From: an uncultured Haemophilus sp.
Lineage (GTDB): Bacteria; Pseudomonadota; Gammaproteobacteria; Enterobacterales; Pasteurellaceae
Assembly (NCBI GenBank): GCA_905205995.1
Contig: CAJLFU010000026.1
Coordinates: 1-26,829, forward strand
Direction of reading: 5' to 3'
DNA length: 26,829 nucleotides
The stretch's first letter is position 1; each line of letters starts with the position of its first letter. The position numbers were made by a program, and so were the translations under genes. Under the pieces are notes generated by a model that ran no database searches, had not been told where the DNA came from, and saw only the letters and a program-made list of their open reading frames with translations. This document shows positions 1 through 7,066 of this stretch, piece after piece.

Positions 1-56
1 GTTTTGCCACTACCGCTGTAACCCGTGATACCAAGAAGAGGAAGGGAATTGTTCAT
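1..56 (-). CDS. mobB: Probable MobB, molybdopterin-guanine dinucleotide adapter (5' end only)
   Basis: Only the first 18 codons and two bases of the next lie inside the window. They read MNNSLPLLGITGYSGSGK, with the next codon beginning AC (probably Thr). This is a beta-strand followed by a Walker A P-loop of the form GxSGSGK(T), placed very near the N-terminus as in MobB, the small GTP-binding protein that assists MobA in attaching GMP to molybdopterin. An AAGG eight bases before the ATG is a plausible ribosome binding site. The terminator at 95-119 and an uptake sequence at 79-87 separate it from rseB, leaving little room for a promoter. Other P-loop kinases such as uridine kinase begin similarly, so the name rests on a short match. 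mobA is present at 22617-23183, so in this window mobA and mobB are not adjacent. Confidence 0.55.
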   Translation of the reverse strand, partial: MNNSLPLLGITGYSGSGK

Positions 57-94
57 TGTAAAAACCTTAAGAAAAATGACCGCACTTGATAAAA

Positions 95-119
95 CAAAAC
101 CCCGCAGGACGGGGTTTTG
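95..119 (-). terminator. Rho-independent terminator after rseB
   Basis: A perfect 10-bp stem (CAAAACCCCG with CGGGGTTTTG) closes a 5-base loop. Read on the - strand it is followed by TTTT after one A-T pair region. It lies about 70 bases past the rseB stop and before the mobB start, so it most likely ends the rpoE-rseA-rseB transcript. Confidence 0.85.
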
Positions 120-191
120 CTATCAAAATCCATTAGGTGAAGAAAGTATAGCAAGGGAAAACAAAATAGCAACTTTCTCACGTCTACTGAA

Positions 192-1136
192 TTATTTTAG
201 GAATGTTACGCCTTGCACAATTCGCTTAGCCGCGGCAATTGGAAGCTGTCCGATAAAAGTAATTTCCTTATCGCCCATGACTTCACTATAAATCGTGTAT
301 GCCCCTTGTTTCCATGTGTTTTCTGTTGCGGCAGTGCTATCCGCTTTGTTGACATAGAGTGTAAAAGTGAAAAGCCCATCGCTAAATAACGCATTTTCAA
401 CCACTTCACCATCCATTACATCTTGATTTTGACGAACTAAATCAAAACCTTGCGGTAACCAATCCGTTTTCCAATTGACTGCAAGAGATGACTCTTGTTT
501 GCTTTCATTTAAAAGTGGCGGCACTGACACCTTATTAAGGTAATCTGTTAAACCACGTAGACGATCATCGATATATAACGTCACCACACGGAACTGATCC
601 AATAACTTGCCTTCTCGATCAAGCATATCGCCACGCAATAACAAACCATTTTCTTCATCTAAGAAAACGAGATATTGATAGCGAAAATCGTCTTTGGGCA
701 CAATACGAATGGTATCGACAAATCGACCTGCAATTCGGTCTTTTCCAAGTTTAATAAAATCATAATTCTGACTCAGCTTGCTAAAATCAGTACGAATCAC
801 TGCCGGAAGCGCATCCACAATCTCACCACTATTAATCGTGAAAGCACGTGAATCCGGCTGGAAATAGCTGACTAAATTACCACGCTGGATAATTTCTTGC
901 TGTTCGCCATCTAATGTCACCAACTGTGCATACACTTTTTGTCCTTGCTTAATATGGCGATAACGGAACGAGTCCATATTCGTTGGTGTAGTTTGCACAA
1001 AAGCAATCTCATAATTTAAATCTCGCATGGCTTGCGACATTTTATTTAATAACTGAATTGGCTCTTCTGCAAATGCCGTAAAAGGCAACAGGAATAAGCC
1101 TAAAAGTGCGGTTAATTTGAGAAACGTTTTTTTCAT
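192..1136 (-). CDS. rseB: RseB, periplasmic regulator of sigma-E
   Basis: RseB is the periplasmic protein that binds RseA, shields it from DegS cleavage, and senses mislocalised lipopolysaccharide or lipoprotein signals. The 314-residue protein starts with a clear Sec signal peptide (MKK, a hydrophobic core, then AFA before EEP, so cleavage after about residue 23). The mature part has the length expected of the MucB/RseB family, an N-terminal LolA-like domain and a smaller C-terminal domain. It follows rpoE and rseA in the usual order. Two features suggest lower output than the upstream genes: the 25 bases before its ATG contain no good Shine-Dalgarno (only a distant GGA), and a terminator-like hairpin lies in the rseA-rseB gap (1162-1188). 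The identification is firm from order, signal peptide and family resemblance. Confidence 0.93.
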   Translation of the reverse strand: MKKTFLKLTALLGLFLLPFTAFAEEPIQLLNKMSQAMRDLNYEIAFVQTTPTNMDSFRYRHIKQGQKVYAQLVTLDGEQQEIIQRGNLVSYFQPDSRAFTINSGEIVDALPAVIRTDFSKLSQNYDFIKLGKDRIAGRFVDTIRIVPKDDFRYQYLVFLDEENGLLLRGDMLDREGKLLDQFRVVTLYIDDRLRGLTDYLNKVSVPPLLNESKQESSLAVNWKTDWLPQGFDLVRQNQDVMDGEVVENALFSDGLFTFTLYVNKADSTAATENTWKQGAYTIYSEVMGDKEITFIGQLPIAAAKRIVQGVTFLK

Positions 1137-1161
1137 AAATAAATCAATTGATCCATAAAAA

Positions 1162-1188
1162 AATTCACCACGCCTAAGGTGGTGAATT
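1162..1188 (-). terminator. Hairpin with U-tract between rseA and rseB (likely attenuator)
   Basis: AATTCACCAC (1162-1171) pairs perfectly with GTGGTGAATT (1179-1188) around a 7-base loop. On the - strand, the transcribed direction, the stem runs directly into a T-tract of seven, the form of an intrinsic terminator. It sits 18 bases past the rseA stop and 26 bases before the rseB ATG. Partial termination here would give less rseB than rpoE-rseA mRNA. Confidence 0.7.
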
Positions 1189-1206
1189 ATCGATTAATTG
1201 CTGTAA

Positions 1207-1788
1207 TTATTTCGCTTGGTTGCTACCCACATTTAAGCTATCTGCATGCATACGACGCTGTAATTCATAATTTTGTAACATCGTACCAATACGGCGATTT
1301 TTTTGCTCAACCTGTTCCGAAGTGGCTACATCTTTGGTCGGAGCGTTGTAACTTACTTCTTGAACAGAATTGTTAAATGGTAAGGTTTGTAAAACTGGGT
1401 TTTCAGGTGTAACCGAGGTGCTTTTTGCATTGAATGATTGCACACCTACTACTGCCACTAAACACACACCTGCCGCCACAGCAATTTGTGTCATTGGTGC
1501 AAAGAATGCTTTTAATTTTTGCACGAATGGTAAGCTGTCAGCTTCTTCTGGTGTTGGTTGAGAAACAGTAATCTCTACGTGTTTTACTTCTTCTAATTCA
1601 ATTAAATCAGCCATTTTCGCTGTAAAATCAGCACCTAATAATACTGGTGACTCTTTACGCATAACCGATCTTACTGCGTGATATGCCGCCCAAGATTCTT
1701 GTGAATCTTTATCCTGACAGAGTTGTTCCGTCAACTCGGCACTGACTTCTTCTCCATCCATATAGGCTGAAAGTAACTCTTTTTGCAT
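1207..1788 (-). CDS. rseA: RseA, membrane anti-sigma-E factor
   Basis: RseA holds RpoE at the inner membrane and is destroyed stepwise by DegS and RseP under envelope stress. The 193-residue protein has a cytoplasmic N-terminal domain (about 1-95) that begins like other RseA_N domains (KELLSAYMDGE), one transmembrane segment at about 99-117 (FAPMTQIAVAAGVCLVAVVG), and a periplasmic tail of about 75 residues carrying the RseB-binding region. This topology fits the family, though the sequence is diverged, as is normal for RseA. It begins 21 bases downstream of rpoE, with GGAG eight bases before the ATG. The H. influenzae homologue has been called MclA. Confidence 0.93.
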   Translation of the reverse strand: MQKELLSAYMDGEEVSAELTEQLCQDKDSQESWAAYHAVRSVMRKESPVLLGADFTAKMADLIELEEVKHVEITVSQPTPEEADSLPFVQKLKAFFAPMTQIAVAAGVCLVAVVGVQSFNAKSTSVTPENPVLQTLPFNNSVQEVSYNAPTKDVATSEQVEQKNRRIGTMLQNYELQRRMHADSLNVGSNQAK

Positions 1789-1809
1789 TTTATAAACTCC
1801 GACTTTATT

Positions 1810-2385
1810 TTAACGTTGCATAAGCGGTTGTATTTTGTTCTCAATCACTTCCCGAGCGCGGAAAATGCGAGAACGTACAGTGCCTACTGGGCAATCCATT
1901 ATTTCTGCGATCTCTTCGTAACTTAACCCTTCAAGCTCACGCAAGGTAATCGCGGTTCTTAAATCTTCTGGCAAACTGTGAATGGTATCGAATACCACTT
2001 TTTCTAATTCGCTAGATAACATTTCATTTTCAGGGGTATCTACATCACGTAGATGGGTTCCCACATCGTAGCTTTCGGCATCTTCAGCCAAAATATCTTC
2101 GCTCGGTGGACGGCGCCCCTGTGCCGTTAAGTAATTTTTTGCCGTATTAACGGCAATTCGATATAGCCAAGTGTAGAATGCACTATCGCCCCGAAAGGAT
2201 TCAATGGAACGATAGGCCTTAATAAAGGATTCTTGTACAACATCTGGAATGTCGTTATGAGAAATGTAGCGGGTTAAAAGTCCGGCTACTTTATTTTGAT
2301 AACGAGAAACCAATAAATTAAAGGCTTTTTTATCGCCTTGCTGCACTCTTTCTACCAAAGCCTGATCTGTTAGCTGTTCAGCCAT
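1810..2385 (-). CDS. rpoE: RpoE, sigma-E extracytoplasmic-function sigma factor
   Basis: The 191-residue protein has the standard ECF layout. Region 2 lies at about 24-95, with conserved DIPDVVQESFIKAYRSIESF and FYTWLYRIAVNTAKNYL. Region 4 lies at about 133-185, with the helix-turn-helix SYEEIAEIMDCPVGTVRSRI. It directs transcription of envelope protein-folding genes and is held inactive by RseA, encoded next. AGGAG five bases before the ATG is a strong ribosome binding site. A near-consensus sigma-E promoter lies about 60 bases upstream (2448-2477), so the gene is expected to be autoregulated, as in enterobacteria. The length matches E. coli RpoE. Confidence 0.98.
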   Translation of the reverse strand: MAEQLTDQALVERVQQGDKKAFNLLVSRYQNKVAGLLTRYISHNDIPDVVQESFIKAYRSIESFRGDSAFYTWLYRIAVNTAKNYLTAQGRRPPSEDILAEDAESYDVGTHLRDVDTPENEMLSSELEKVVFDTIHSLPEDLRTAITLRELEGLSYEEIAEIMDCPVGTVRSRIFRAREVIENKIQPLMQR

Positions 2386-2447
2386 ATATCTCCTATGCTA
2401 CGTCTAACACGCCTTCATATATTCAAGACAGCAAGCTATTGTTGCTT

Positions 2448-2477
2448 TATCAGACAGAGTTAAAATTGAAAAGTTCC
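2448..2477 (-). promoter_or_regulatory. Sigma-E promoter of rpoE-rseA-rseB
   Basis: On the - strand a -35 box GGAACTT (2477-2471) is separated by exactly 16 bases from TCTGATA (2454-2448). Both match the known sigma-E consensus (GGAACTT, 15-16 bases, TCTGA). It faces rpoE and would start transcripts about 55-60 bases before its ATG, giving autoregulation. Confidence 0.88.
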
Positions 2478-2502
2478 TTATGTATAAAAAATTTCAAAAA
2501 AA

Positions 2503-2760
2503 TTAACGGACATTCGTTTTCTGCACATCTTGGATATATTCAACCATCGCTTGCACTTCGGCATCGTCTGATTGACTGCCATTAAAAAACCACGAAAAAA
2601 GTTGTAAATCCGTGGCGGCAAGTAAACGAATAAAAATATCTTTTTTGTCGTCAGTCAGTTGGTCAAAATGCGCTTTATAAAAAGGCATGATGATTTTATC
2701 CAGCTCAAGCATACCTCGACGACAATCCCATTCAATGCGGAGTTTATTGTATTTATCCAT
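2503..2760 (-). CDS. sdhE: SdhE family FAD-assembly factor (also called CptB/YgfY)
   Basis: This small cytoplasmic protein of 85 residues helps attach FAD covalently to succinate dehydrogenase or fumarate reductase flavoprotein subunits. The family's signature RGxxE is at residues 15-19 (RGMLE) in the conserved context of an acidic N-terminal stretch, and the helical remainder (FDQLTDDKKDIFIRLLAATD, then LFSWFF) follows the family pattern. AGGGAG lies six bases before the ATG, and a perfect -10 TATAAT lies upstream at 2783-2788, so it probably has its own promoter. It is between the fructose operon and rpoE. The family has also been described as an antitoxin partner (CptB); the RGxxE motif favours the flavinylation role. 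Confidence 0.9.
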   Translation of the reverse strand: MDKYNKLRIEWDCRRGMLELDKIIMPFYKAHFDQLTDDKKDIFIRLLAATDLQLFSWFFNGSQSDDAEVQAMVEYIQDVQKTNVR

Positions 2761-2782
2761 AATTTCTCCCTAAATCATTGTA

Positions 2783-2788
2783 ATTATA
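2783..2788 (-). promoter_or_regulatory. Candidate -10 box (TATAAT) for sdhE
   Basis: A perfect TATAAT lies on the - strand 23 bases before the sdhE ATG. No good -35 is seen at 16-18 bases; that place is taken by an uptake sequence (2802-2810). Activity would therefore rest on the -10 or on an activator. Confidence 0.45.
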
Positions 2789-2800
2789 CCCGATAAATGA

Positions 2801-2828
2801 AAAGTGCGGTTAAAAATTACCGCACTTT
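2801..2828 (-). terminator. Inverted uptake-sequence pair, likely terminator of the fru operon
   Basis: AAAGTGCGGT (2801-2810) and ACCGCACTTT (2819-2828) form a perfect 10-bp stem with an 8-base loop, 17 bases past the fruA stop. Inverted uptake-sequence pairs are a recognised terminator type in Haemophilus. A T-tract follows on both strands, longer on the + strand. Confidence 0.75.
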
Positions 2829-2845
2829 TTTAATCAAAGAATCGA

Positions 2846-4522
2846 TTATTCTGTCGTCTTAGGCTTAATCACCGCATAAACCACGCCGGTTAATAATGCC
2901 CCCGTTGCAATTGCACCTAAGTAGAGTAATGGTTCAGAGACAAACGGAATCACAAATAAACCACCATGTGGTGCTTGCAGAGAAATATTTAATGCCATTG
3001 AAATGGCACCCGCAGTTGCACCACCGATAACCGAGCTAATAATCACACGTAATGGATCAGCTGCCACAAACGGTAACGCCCCTTCAGAGATAAAACATAA
3101 CCCCAAGACAAAAGAGGCCTTGCCTGCATCACGTTGATTACTGGTAAATTTACTGCGAGCAATCCAAGTTGCTATCGCCATCCCAATTGGTGGCACCATA
3201 CCGGCTGCCATGGCGGCTGCCATTGGGGTGTGAACTTGAGAAGCTAACATTCCCACGGAGAACGTATAAGCCGCTTTGTTTACTGGACCGCCCATATCAA
3301 TACACATCATGGCACCGATAATCGCACCCAATACCATCGCATTGACTTCGCCCATGGATTTTAACCAATCGCTTAAGGTGGTCATAATTTGTGAAACCGG
3401 TGGGTTAATCACATAAATCATGGCAAGACCAACAATCAAGGTACCAAAGAGCGGGAGAATTAGAATCGGTTTTAAGGAAGTTAAACTTGCCGGCAATTTA
3501 ATGGTTGCATTTAATCCTTTCACCACATAACCCGCTAAGAAACCCGCAATAATACCACCTAAAATCCCGGCGCCCGCCGTGGTGGCTAACATACCGCCAA
3601 TAAGACCTACTGCAAGCCCCGGACGGTCTGCGATAGAAAAGGCCACATAGCCGGCAAATACTGCAATCATCAGATGGAATGCCGCTCCACCACCGATATC
3701 CATTAAGGCTTTTGGAATACCATGAAAAATTGTTTCATCTTTGAAGGCTTCGATACCAAACATAAAGGAAATCGCGATTAATAAGCCACCAGCAACCACC
3801 AATGGCAACATGTGCGATACACCGGTCATCAAATGTTTATAGACGCCTTTTTTCTCGCCACTTTCTTCTGATTTAGCAGAAACTTTTGCTGCGCCACCTT
3901 CGTAAATTTTTGCTTCTTTAAATGCCTTGTCGAATTCCTGTGCCGTTTTCTTTAAAGCCAAACCGGTCGAAGTACGATACATCGGTTTTCCTTGGAATTT
4001 ATCTAACGGCACATCAATATCGGCCGCAACAAAGACTAAATCTGCCGCAGCAACTTCTTCTGGAGTAATTTCATTACCTGCGCCCACTTGGCCACGGGTT
4101 TCGACTTTTACCTGCCAACCTTGTTTTTTCGCATAGGTTTCAATGGCTTCAGCTGACATAAAAGTATGCGCAACACCCGTTGGGCAAGCGGTAACCGCGA
4201 CGATATTTTTGACACCAGAAACGCCGCTAAATCCAACCGCACTTTGAGTCGGTTGAACATAGTCCACTGCTTGATTGAGTGCATTCGTAAGTGTTACTTC
4301 AGGTGACGCAATTGCCGCATCTTCATTGGCTAAAAATACTTTTTTGCCCGCAAGATCAGCTGAGTTTGGCAAACTAGAGCCGAAAACAATCACTAAATCC
4401 GCCTCTTTGGCTTGTTCAACCACAGTATGATTGGCTTTTTTCGCTATCTCGCTCAATGCTTGGCGAAGTAAATAGGCTTTTGCCGCACCAATTTGCGGAG
4501 ATTGAGTTAAAAACAAATTCAT
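2846..4522 (-). CDS. fruA: FruA, fructose PTS permease (EIIB'-EIIB-EIIC)
   Basis: FruA imports fructose across the inner membrane and phosphorylates it to fructose 1-phosphate. A degenerate IIB-like domain occupies about residues 1-95, and the active IIB domain about 103-200, with the phosphocysteine motif TACPTGVAHTFM (Cys113). The membrane IIC domain occupies about 230-558, with many hydrophobic segments and conserved SIADRPGLAVGLIGG and CIDMGGPVNKAAY. I start it at the ATG at 4522 (558 residues), because GAAGGA sits seven bases upstream; a TTG five codons earlier would overlap fruK and lacks such a site. It is the last gene of fruB-fruK-fruA, five bases after the fruK stop, and the inverted uptake pair beyond it ends the operon. 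Confidence 0.97.
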   Translation of the reverse strand: MNLFLTQSPQIGAAKAYLLRQALSEIAKKANHTVVEQAKEADLVIVFGSSLPNSADLAGKKVFLANEDAAIASPEVTLTNALNQAVDYVQPTQSAVGFSGVSGVKNIVAVTACPTGVAHTFMSAEAIETYAKKQGWQVKVETRGQVGAGNEITPEEVAAADLVFVAADIDVPLDKFQGKPMYRTSTGLALKKTAQEFDKAFKEAKIYEGGAAKVSAKSEESGEKKGVYKHLMTGVSHMLPLVVAGGLLIAISFMFGIEAFKDETIFHGIPKALMDIGGGAAFHLMIAVFAGYVAFSIADRPGLAVGLIGGMLATTAGAGILGGIIAGFLAGYVVKGLNATIKLPASLTSLKPILILPLFGTLIVGLAMIYVINPPVSQIMTTLSDWLKSMGEVNAMVLGAIIGAMMCIDMGGPVNKAAYTFSVGMLASQVHTPMAAAMAAGMVPPIGMAIATWIARSKFTSNQRDAGKASFVLGLCFISEGALPFVAADPLRVIISSVIGGATAGAISMALNISLQAPHGGLFVIPFVSEPLLYLGAIATGALLTGVVYAVIKPKTTE

Positions 4523-4526
4523 TACA

Positions 4527-5468
4527 TTATCCTTCAATCACAGAAATTTTGACATTCGCCAGAATTGGCTCAAGCAAGGCGATATCACTCACGCCCACAT
4601 TGCTTTGTGAAACGGCAAAAGCAGAAACAGCACTCGCAAACGCTAAGGTTTCCGCTTGAGGTAAGCCTTTTTCAATACCGTAAATTAAGCCAGCCACCAT
4701 AGAATCACCTGCCCCTACAGTGCTCACCACATTTTCACATTTAGGTGGTTGAGCTTGAATAACAGCCTGATCACTCAGCCATAAAGAACCGTTCGCTCCC
4801 ATCGAAATAATGACGTTAGCAATGCCTTCGGCTTTAAGTTTTTTGGCTGCCGCAATAATTTCATCAAGAGAATTTAATGGATGACCAATCCACGCCTCCA
4901 ATTCGCGATGATTTGGTTTCACCAACCAAGGATGCGCTTTCAAACCAGCCGCGAGTGCGGCATTACTGCTATCTAATACGACTTTCACACCAGCTTTATG
5001 CAACTGATTAAGCCAATCCGCGAACAATTCAGGACTCACACCTCGCGGTAAACTGCCACATACCGCAACAATATCAAAGTTTTGGCAATACGATAATGAA
5101 TCTGCTGTAAATTGCTGCCAAGCTTCTGGAGTGATTTGATAACCTAAGAAATTTAAATCTGTTACATCTGCTTCGGTTTCCGTAATCTTTACATTAATAC
5201 GAGTTTTGCCCGCAACACGATGGAATTTGTCTTCTAATCCTTGTTTTTTAAATAGCGTTTCGAAATCACCAACGTTGTCTTCACCTAAGAAGCCACCAAC
5301 GGCCACCTCTACGCCTAAATCTTTTAATACCTTAGCGACATTGATGCCTTTGCCTGCAGGGAAAATACCGAGCGTTTCAACGGTGTTCACTTCGCCGATT
5401 TCAATACGAGGCAAACGCCCAACTAAATCATAAGCGGCGTTTAAGGTAATTGTTGCTACTTTTGCCAT
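4527..5468 (-). CDS. fruK: FruK, 1-phosphofructokinase
   Basis: FruK phosphorylates fructose 1-phosphate to fructose 1,6-bisphosphate, feeding PTS-imported fructose into glycolysis. The 313-residue protein is a PfkB-family sugar kinase. Signature 1 is at about 38-52 (AGKGINVAKVLKDLG), and signature 2 contains the catalytic Asp255 (STVGAGDSMVAGL). The ATG at 5468 is chosen because AGGGGG lies six bases before it; an in-frame GTG one codon earlier is possible. It begins three bases after the fruB stop codon, so translation is probably coupled. Length and motifs are normal. Confidence 0.97.
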   Translation of the reverse strand: MAKVATITLNAAYDLVGRLPRIEIGEVNTVETLGIFPAGKGINVAKVLKDLGVEVAVGGFLGEDNVGDFETLFKKQGLEDKFHRVAGKTRINVKITETEADVTDLNFLGYQITPEAWQQFTADSLSYCQNFDIVAVCGSLPRGVSPELFADWLNQLHKAGVKVVLDSSNAALAAGLKAHPWLVKPNHRELEAWIGHPLNSLDEIIAAAKKLKAEGIANVIISMGANGSLWLSDQAVIQAQPPKCENVVSTVGAGDSMVAGLIYGIEKGLPQAETLAFASAVSAFAVSQSNVGVSDIALLEPILANVKISVIEG

Positions 5469-5471
5469 CAC

Positions 5472-6992
5472 TTACCCCCTACCTTCGCCTAAACCACTTT
5501 CAATGACTGCACCAATACCGTCAATCGCTTGTTGAGCTTCTTCACCGCTCGCGACGAAACGTAGGCGATGACCTTTCACGACACCGAGCGCCACAATTTT
5601 CATCAAACTTTTTGCACTGACTAATTGGGTGTCACGATCTAAGTTTTGTACTGCAACAGAAGCATTATATTTTTTCACCTCATTAACAAGCACGGCACTT
5701 GGACGAGCGTGTAAACCGTGTTCATTACGAATCATAAACACGGCTTCAATAGCATCGGCTGGTAAGCCCGTGTTTTCTTCATGAATTTGTGGTGCATGCT
5801 CGCTGCTTACTTCAATGGTATCTGGTTCCGCCGGTGGTACAGCAGATACGCTTTCGCCAAGCCCACTCGCAATGATCTTACCTAAAGCTTCAATAGCTTG
5901 TTTCGCATCATCACCTTCAGCAACAAAACGTAAGCGATGGCCTTGAGTGACACCTAATGCCACAATTTTCATTAAGCTTTTTGCACTAACGGGTGCGGTT
6001 TCTCGAGTAAGATTTTGCACCGTAATTTTTGAGGTGAATTTTTTCACTTCATTGACAAGCACCGCACTTGGGCGAGCGTGCAAGCCATGTTCATTACGAA
6101 CAGTAAAGGTACCAATCACTGCACCCGTAGCGATTTGACCTTCAGATTGAGCAGCTGCTGCAACTGGCACTTTACCACCATTAAGTGCGGTCAAAATTTG
6201 CTGCGTATTACCACTTAATAAAATATTTTGGACTTCATCATCCAATAAACGCGCTAATGTCTCATTGATTTGATCGTTAACCGCCGAAATCGTCAACACG
6301 CCTTTCACCGCTTTGCCATTATGACTAAAAATGGTTTTCGCACGACTGAATGCCAACGCATTTTTCACATTACCTGATACAGCATCGGTTACCCATAACC
6401 CTTTACCAAGTGGCAGAGCAGAATTGGATACCACTTCAGAAACAAAGCTATTTTCAACCGCACTTTGCTGTTGTAATTTACCTGCATTGATGGCGGTAAG
6501 GGTGAGCAAACTTTGCGTTTCAATATCTAAACTTAATGTTTCTTCAGTCATGCTAAAAGAATCGCTTTCACCTAACAAAATCGCACGGAATTTTTCAACA
6601 TCTGTTAATGTCGCTAATTGTGCCGCGGTGTCTTCATCACCTAAAACATGCGTTAATTGACGAAGTAAAGCAAGATGTTCATCAGAACGGGCTGCAATAC
6701 CAATCACAACATAAGCAATATTACCTTCTCCCCACTCAATACCTTGTGGAAATTGGAAAACTTGCACACCAGTTTTTTTCACCATCGAACGGGTTTCTAA
6801 TGTACCGTGTGGAATCGCAATCCCATTGCCTAAAAAAGTGGAGGTTTGTTGTTCACGTCCAAGCATGCCTTGTAAATAGCCTTGTTCAACATTACCAGCT
6901 TGCTCCAACGCACTTGCAGCCATTTCAATAGCTTGCAGCTTATTTGTTGCCGTAGCATTTAAATGAATGTTGCTTTCCGAAAGTTCTAACAT
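5472..6992 (-). CDS. fruB: FruB, fructose PTS EIIA with two tandem FPr (HPr-like) domains
   Basis: FruB passes phosphate from Enzyme I through its HPr-like part to its IIA part and then to FruA. Domains in the 506-residue protein: IIA-fru at about 1-142 with the phosphohistidine at His62 (AIPHGT); a middle domain at about 150-275; HPr domain 1 at about 292-378 with His305 (HGLHARPSAV) and the regulatory-serine equivalent Ser339; a linker rich in Pro, Glu and Ala; HPr domain 2 at about 416-502 with His428 and Ser462. E. coli FruB has about 376 residues and one HPr domain, so the extra length is the second copy. Both copies keep the active histidine. AAGGAG six bases before the ATG is a strong ribosome binding site. 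It is first in the operon. Confidence 0.96.
   Translation of the reverse strand: MLELSESNIHLNATATNKLQAIEMAASALEQAGNVEQGYLQGMLGREQQTSTFLGNGIAIPHGTLETRSMVKKTGVQVFQFPQGIEWGEGNIAYVVIGIAARSDEHLALLRQLTHVLGDEDTAAQLATLTDVEKFRAILLGESDSFSMTEETLSLDIETQSLLTLTAINAGKLQQQSAVENSFVSEVVSNSALPLGKGLWVTDAVSGNVKNALAFSRAKTIFSHNGKAVKGVLTISAVNDQINETLARLLDDEVQNILLSGNTQQILTALNGGKVPVAAAAQSEGQIATGAVIGTFTVRNEHGLHARPSAVLVNEVKKFTSKITVQNLTRETAPVSAKSLMKIVALGVTQGHRLRFVAEGDDAKQAIEALGKIIASGLGESVSAVPPAEPDTIEVSSEHAPQIHEENTGLPADAIEAVFMIRNEHGLHARPSAVLVNEVKKYNASVAVQNLDRDTQLVSAKSLMKIVALGVVKGHRLRFVASGEEAQQAIDGIGAVIESGLGEGRG
5487..6119 (-). repeat. Tandem duplication of the HPr-domain coding segment within fruB
   Basis: Codons 292-378 (6119-5859) and 416-502 (5747-5487) encode two HPr domains that are identical over much of their length, for example RNEHGLHARPSAVLVNEVKK in both. 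The DNA is also alike but with many third-position differences, so the duplication is not recent. An uptake sequence (6061-6069) lies in copy 1; copy 2 has one mismatch at that place. Confidence 0.9.
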
Positions 6993-7028
6993 TCTTGCTC
7001 CTTCACATTGATGATTTAAAAAAAGAAA

Positions 7029-7058
7029 AGCTGCTGATGAGGTCTCTCATCAACAGCT
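7029..7058 (-). terminator. Terminator between the lipoprotein gene and fruB
   Basis: On the - strand AGCTGTTGATGAG pairs with CTCATCAGCAGCT (13 bp with one G-U pair) around a 4-base loop, followed by TTTCTTTTTTT. It begins just past the lipoprotein stop and ends 36 bases before the fruB ATG. It may act fully, or as an attenuator if fruB has no promoter in the short space left. Confidence 0.85.
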
Positions 7059-7066
7059 CAAATTGA

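Noticed and set aside
1179..1561. Open frames on the + strand across rseA, and similar antisense frames throughout the window
   Set aside because: They are antisense to well-identified genes, lack ribosome binding sites and show no recognisable protein character.
5487..6119. Possible assembly artefact producing two HPr copies in fruB
   Set aside because: The two copies differ at many third positions and in their flanks, which a misassembled repeat would not show.
6993..7066. Cra/FruR or CRP operator before fruB
   Set aside because: Only a single TGTGA half-site is present near the ribosome binding site, and no palindrome matching either regulator was found.
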